Assembly (NCBI RefSeq): GCF_001545115.1 | Contig: NZ_FCNU01000032.1 | Location: 248,001-312,000, forward strand | Direction: 5' to 3' | DNA length: 64,000 nucleotides | From: Candidatus Protochlamydia phocaeensis | GTDB taxonomy: Bacteria > Chlamydiota > Chlamydiia > Chlamydiales > Parachlamydiaceae | Shown here: piece by piece, positions 63,482-64,000 of the stretch | How the letters are laid out: every line of letters begins with the position of its first letter | Numbering within the stretch: position 1 is the stretch's first letter | Made by a program: the position numbers and the translations under genes | The notes under the pieces: model-generated | Seen by the model: the letters and a program-made list of their open reading frames with translations, nothing else | What the model was told of the DNA's origin: nothing | The model's database searches: none

Positions 63482-63922
63482 ATTAGTTGGGATCCAAATA
63501 CAGCCGTCATTTTGTATCAACCTATTGATTTTTATGCACTTGCTGCGAAAAAAGTATCGAAATCAATAGTCGAAACAACGCTGAAAATTGATCAAATAGA
63601 AGGCGAGCTTAATGCTTATGCGCCTAAAGAGCAGAGTCTTTGGCTTGGGAGAAAAATAACAGTCATCCGCTCTGGAATTTCTGGCAGTGCCAATGCGAGG
63701 AATAAAGATAGCGCAGCAGACAAAATTGAAAAAATTCAAATCATTCAACGTTCTATCCAATCTTTAGCAGAAGAGTTTAAGCAATCTGTTAAAGGATTTC
63801 AGACAACATTAGCTGCAGAAATTCTGCCTGTGGACGAAAAAATAAAAAAATTGAATGCCCTTTGTGAAAGCCACTTGGCTAAGTATCATGAGATATTAAA
63901 TTCTCAAAATAGATTTTCGTAG
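63482..63922 (+). CDS. Small coiled-coil hypothetical protein, probable non-ATG start
   Basis: A protein of about 146 residues. A perfect AAGGAG (63471-63476) is placed five bases before ATT 63482, in frame with the ORF after the stop TAA at 63464-63466; no ATG, GTG or TTG is found at that distance. A TTG at 63512 gives 136 residues but has no ribosome site. Initiation at ATT is known from infC of E. coli. The product is helical: SKSIVETTLKIDQIEGELNA, KIEKIQIIQRSIQSLAEEFKQS and ILPVDEKIKKLNALCESH look like coiled coils, with a short basic Ser/Gly loop (IRSGISGSANARNK). There is no signal or TM. Location after an RHS gene raises the idea of an immunity or chaperone partner, without other support. 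Confidence 0.6.
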   Translation: MSWDPNTAVILYQPIDFYALAAKKVSKSIVETTLKIDQIEGELNAYAPKEQSLWLGRKITVIRSGISGSANARNKDSAADKIEKIQIIQRSIQSLAEEFKQSVKGFQTTLAAEILPVDEKIKKLNALCESHLAKYHEILNSQNRFS

Positions 63923-63934
63923 GCTATAGATTTT

Positions 63935-63966
63935 AATGGATAGGACGGTTGTTCTATCCATTATCT
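63935..63966 (+). terminator. Intrinsic terminator
   Basis: AATGGATAGGAC and GTTCTATCCATT pair over most of 12 bp with a short loop, followed by ATCTTT. It closes the small coiled-coil gene. Confidence 0.65.
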
Positions 63967-64000
63967 TTAGCCATCTCTTTCCTTTCCATCTGTTAATTTT

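Overview
The window reads as a chromosomal segment of an amoeba-associated chlamydia (order Chlamydiales, most likely family Parachlamydiaceae, e.g. Protochlamydia or Parachlamydia). This is inferred from gene content. Typical chlamydial housekeeping genes (glgC, glgP, oligopeptide ABC transporter genes, rpoN, pit with a DUF47 partner, groES-groEL) sit beside genes found in the larger environmental chlamydiae (putA, trkA-trkH, an RHS protein) and several eukaryote-like proteins (a USP-type deubiquitinase and an F-box protein). No tRNA, rRNA, CRISPR array, phage or transposase gene was recognised.

Layout, left half. 1-2 kb: a cut-off metallophosphoesterase and glgC (minus). 2.7-9.8 kb: a solute-binding protein, a large unknown protein with a palindrome at its promoter, and a kinase-like gene split by an in-frame TAG. 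9.8-12.4 kb: glgP (minus). 12.5-18.8 kb: a plus-strand operon of a small membrane protein, a TauE/SafE-like protein and an Opp-type transporter (binding protein and two unusually long permeases). 19-20.1 kb: a repeat-containing single-TM protein. 20.2-22.3 kb: the USP-like protease (minus). 22.7-27.1 kb: minus-strand small membrane or secreted proteins and the DUF47-pit pair. 27.5-29.3 kb: two Opp-type ATPases. 29.5-31.9 kb: an outer-membrane barrel and rpoN (minus).

Layout, right half. 32.3-33.8 kb: a PP2C-like/HATPase/STAS fusion divergent from rpoN. 34-35.8 kb: two tandem tyrosine-rich secreted proteins. 35.8-41.7 kb: putA overlapping a UvrD/PcrA helicase (minus). 42.3-46.6 kb: a 17-cysteine copper-binding protein, a NamZ-like muramidase, groES-groEL with a CIRCE-like element, and an FmdB zinc ribbon. 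46.6-49.5 kb: alcohol dehydrogenase, polysaccharide-export lipoprotein and nitroreductase (minus). 49.6-53.8 kb: an alpha/beta hydrolase, a ChaN-like protein, a 28-residue membrane peptide and the F-box protein. 54-58.2 kb: a small membrane protein and trkA-trkH-prmA (minus). 58.8-63.9 kb: a 1508-residue RHS protein with a lipase-like C-terminus, then a small coiled-coil gene whose best start is ATT.

Themes. Glycogen turnover (glgC, glgP), peptide uptake (binding protein and permeases at 13-19 kb, ATPases at 27-29 kb), ion transport (pit, trkAH) and proline catabolism (putA) form the metabolic part. The USP protease, F-box protein, RHS protein and hydrolases are candidate host-interaction factors. 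Two families of long palindromic repeats without coding capacity (A and B) recur in the intergenic regions, with two full copies each and several truncated ones.
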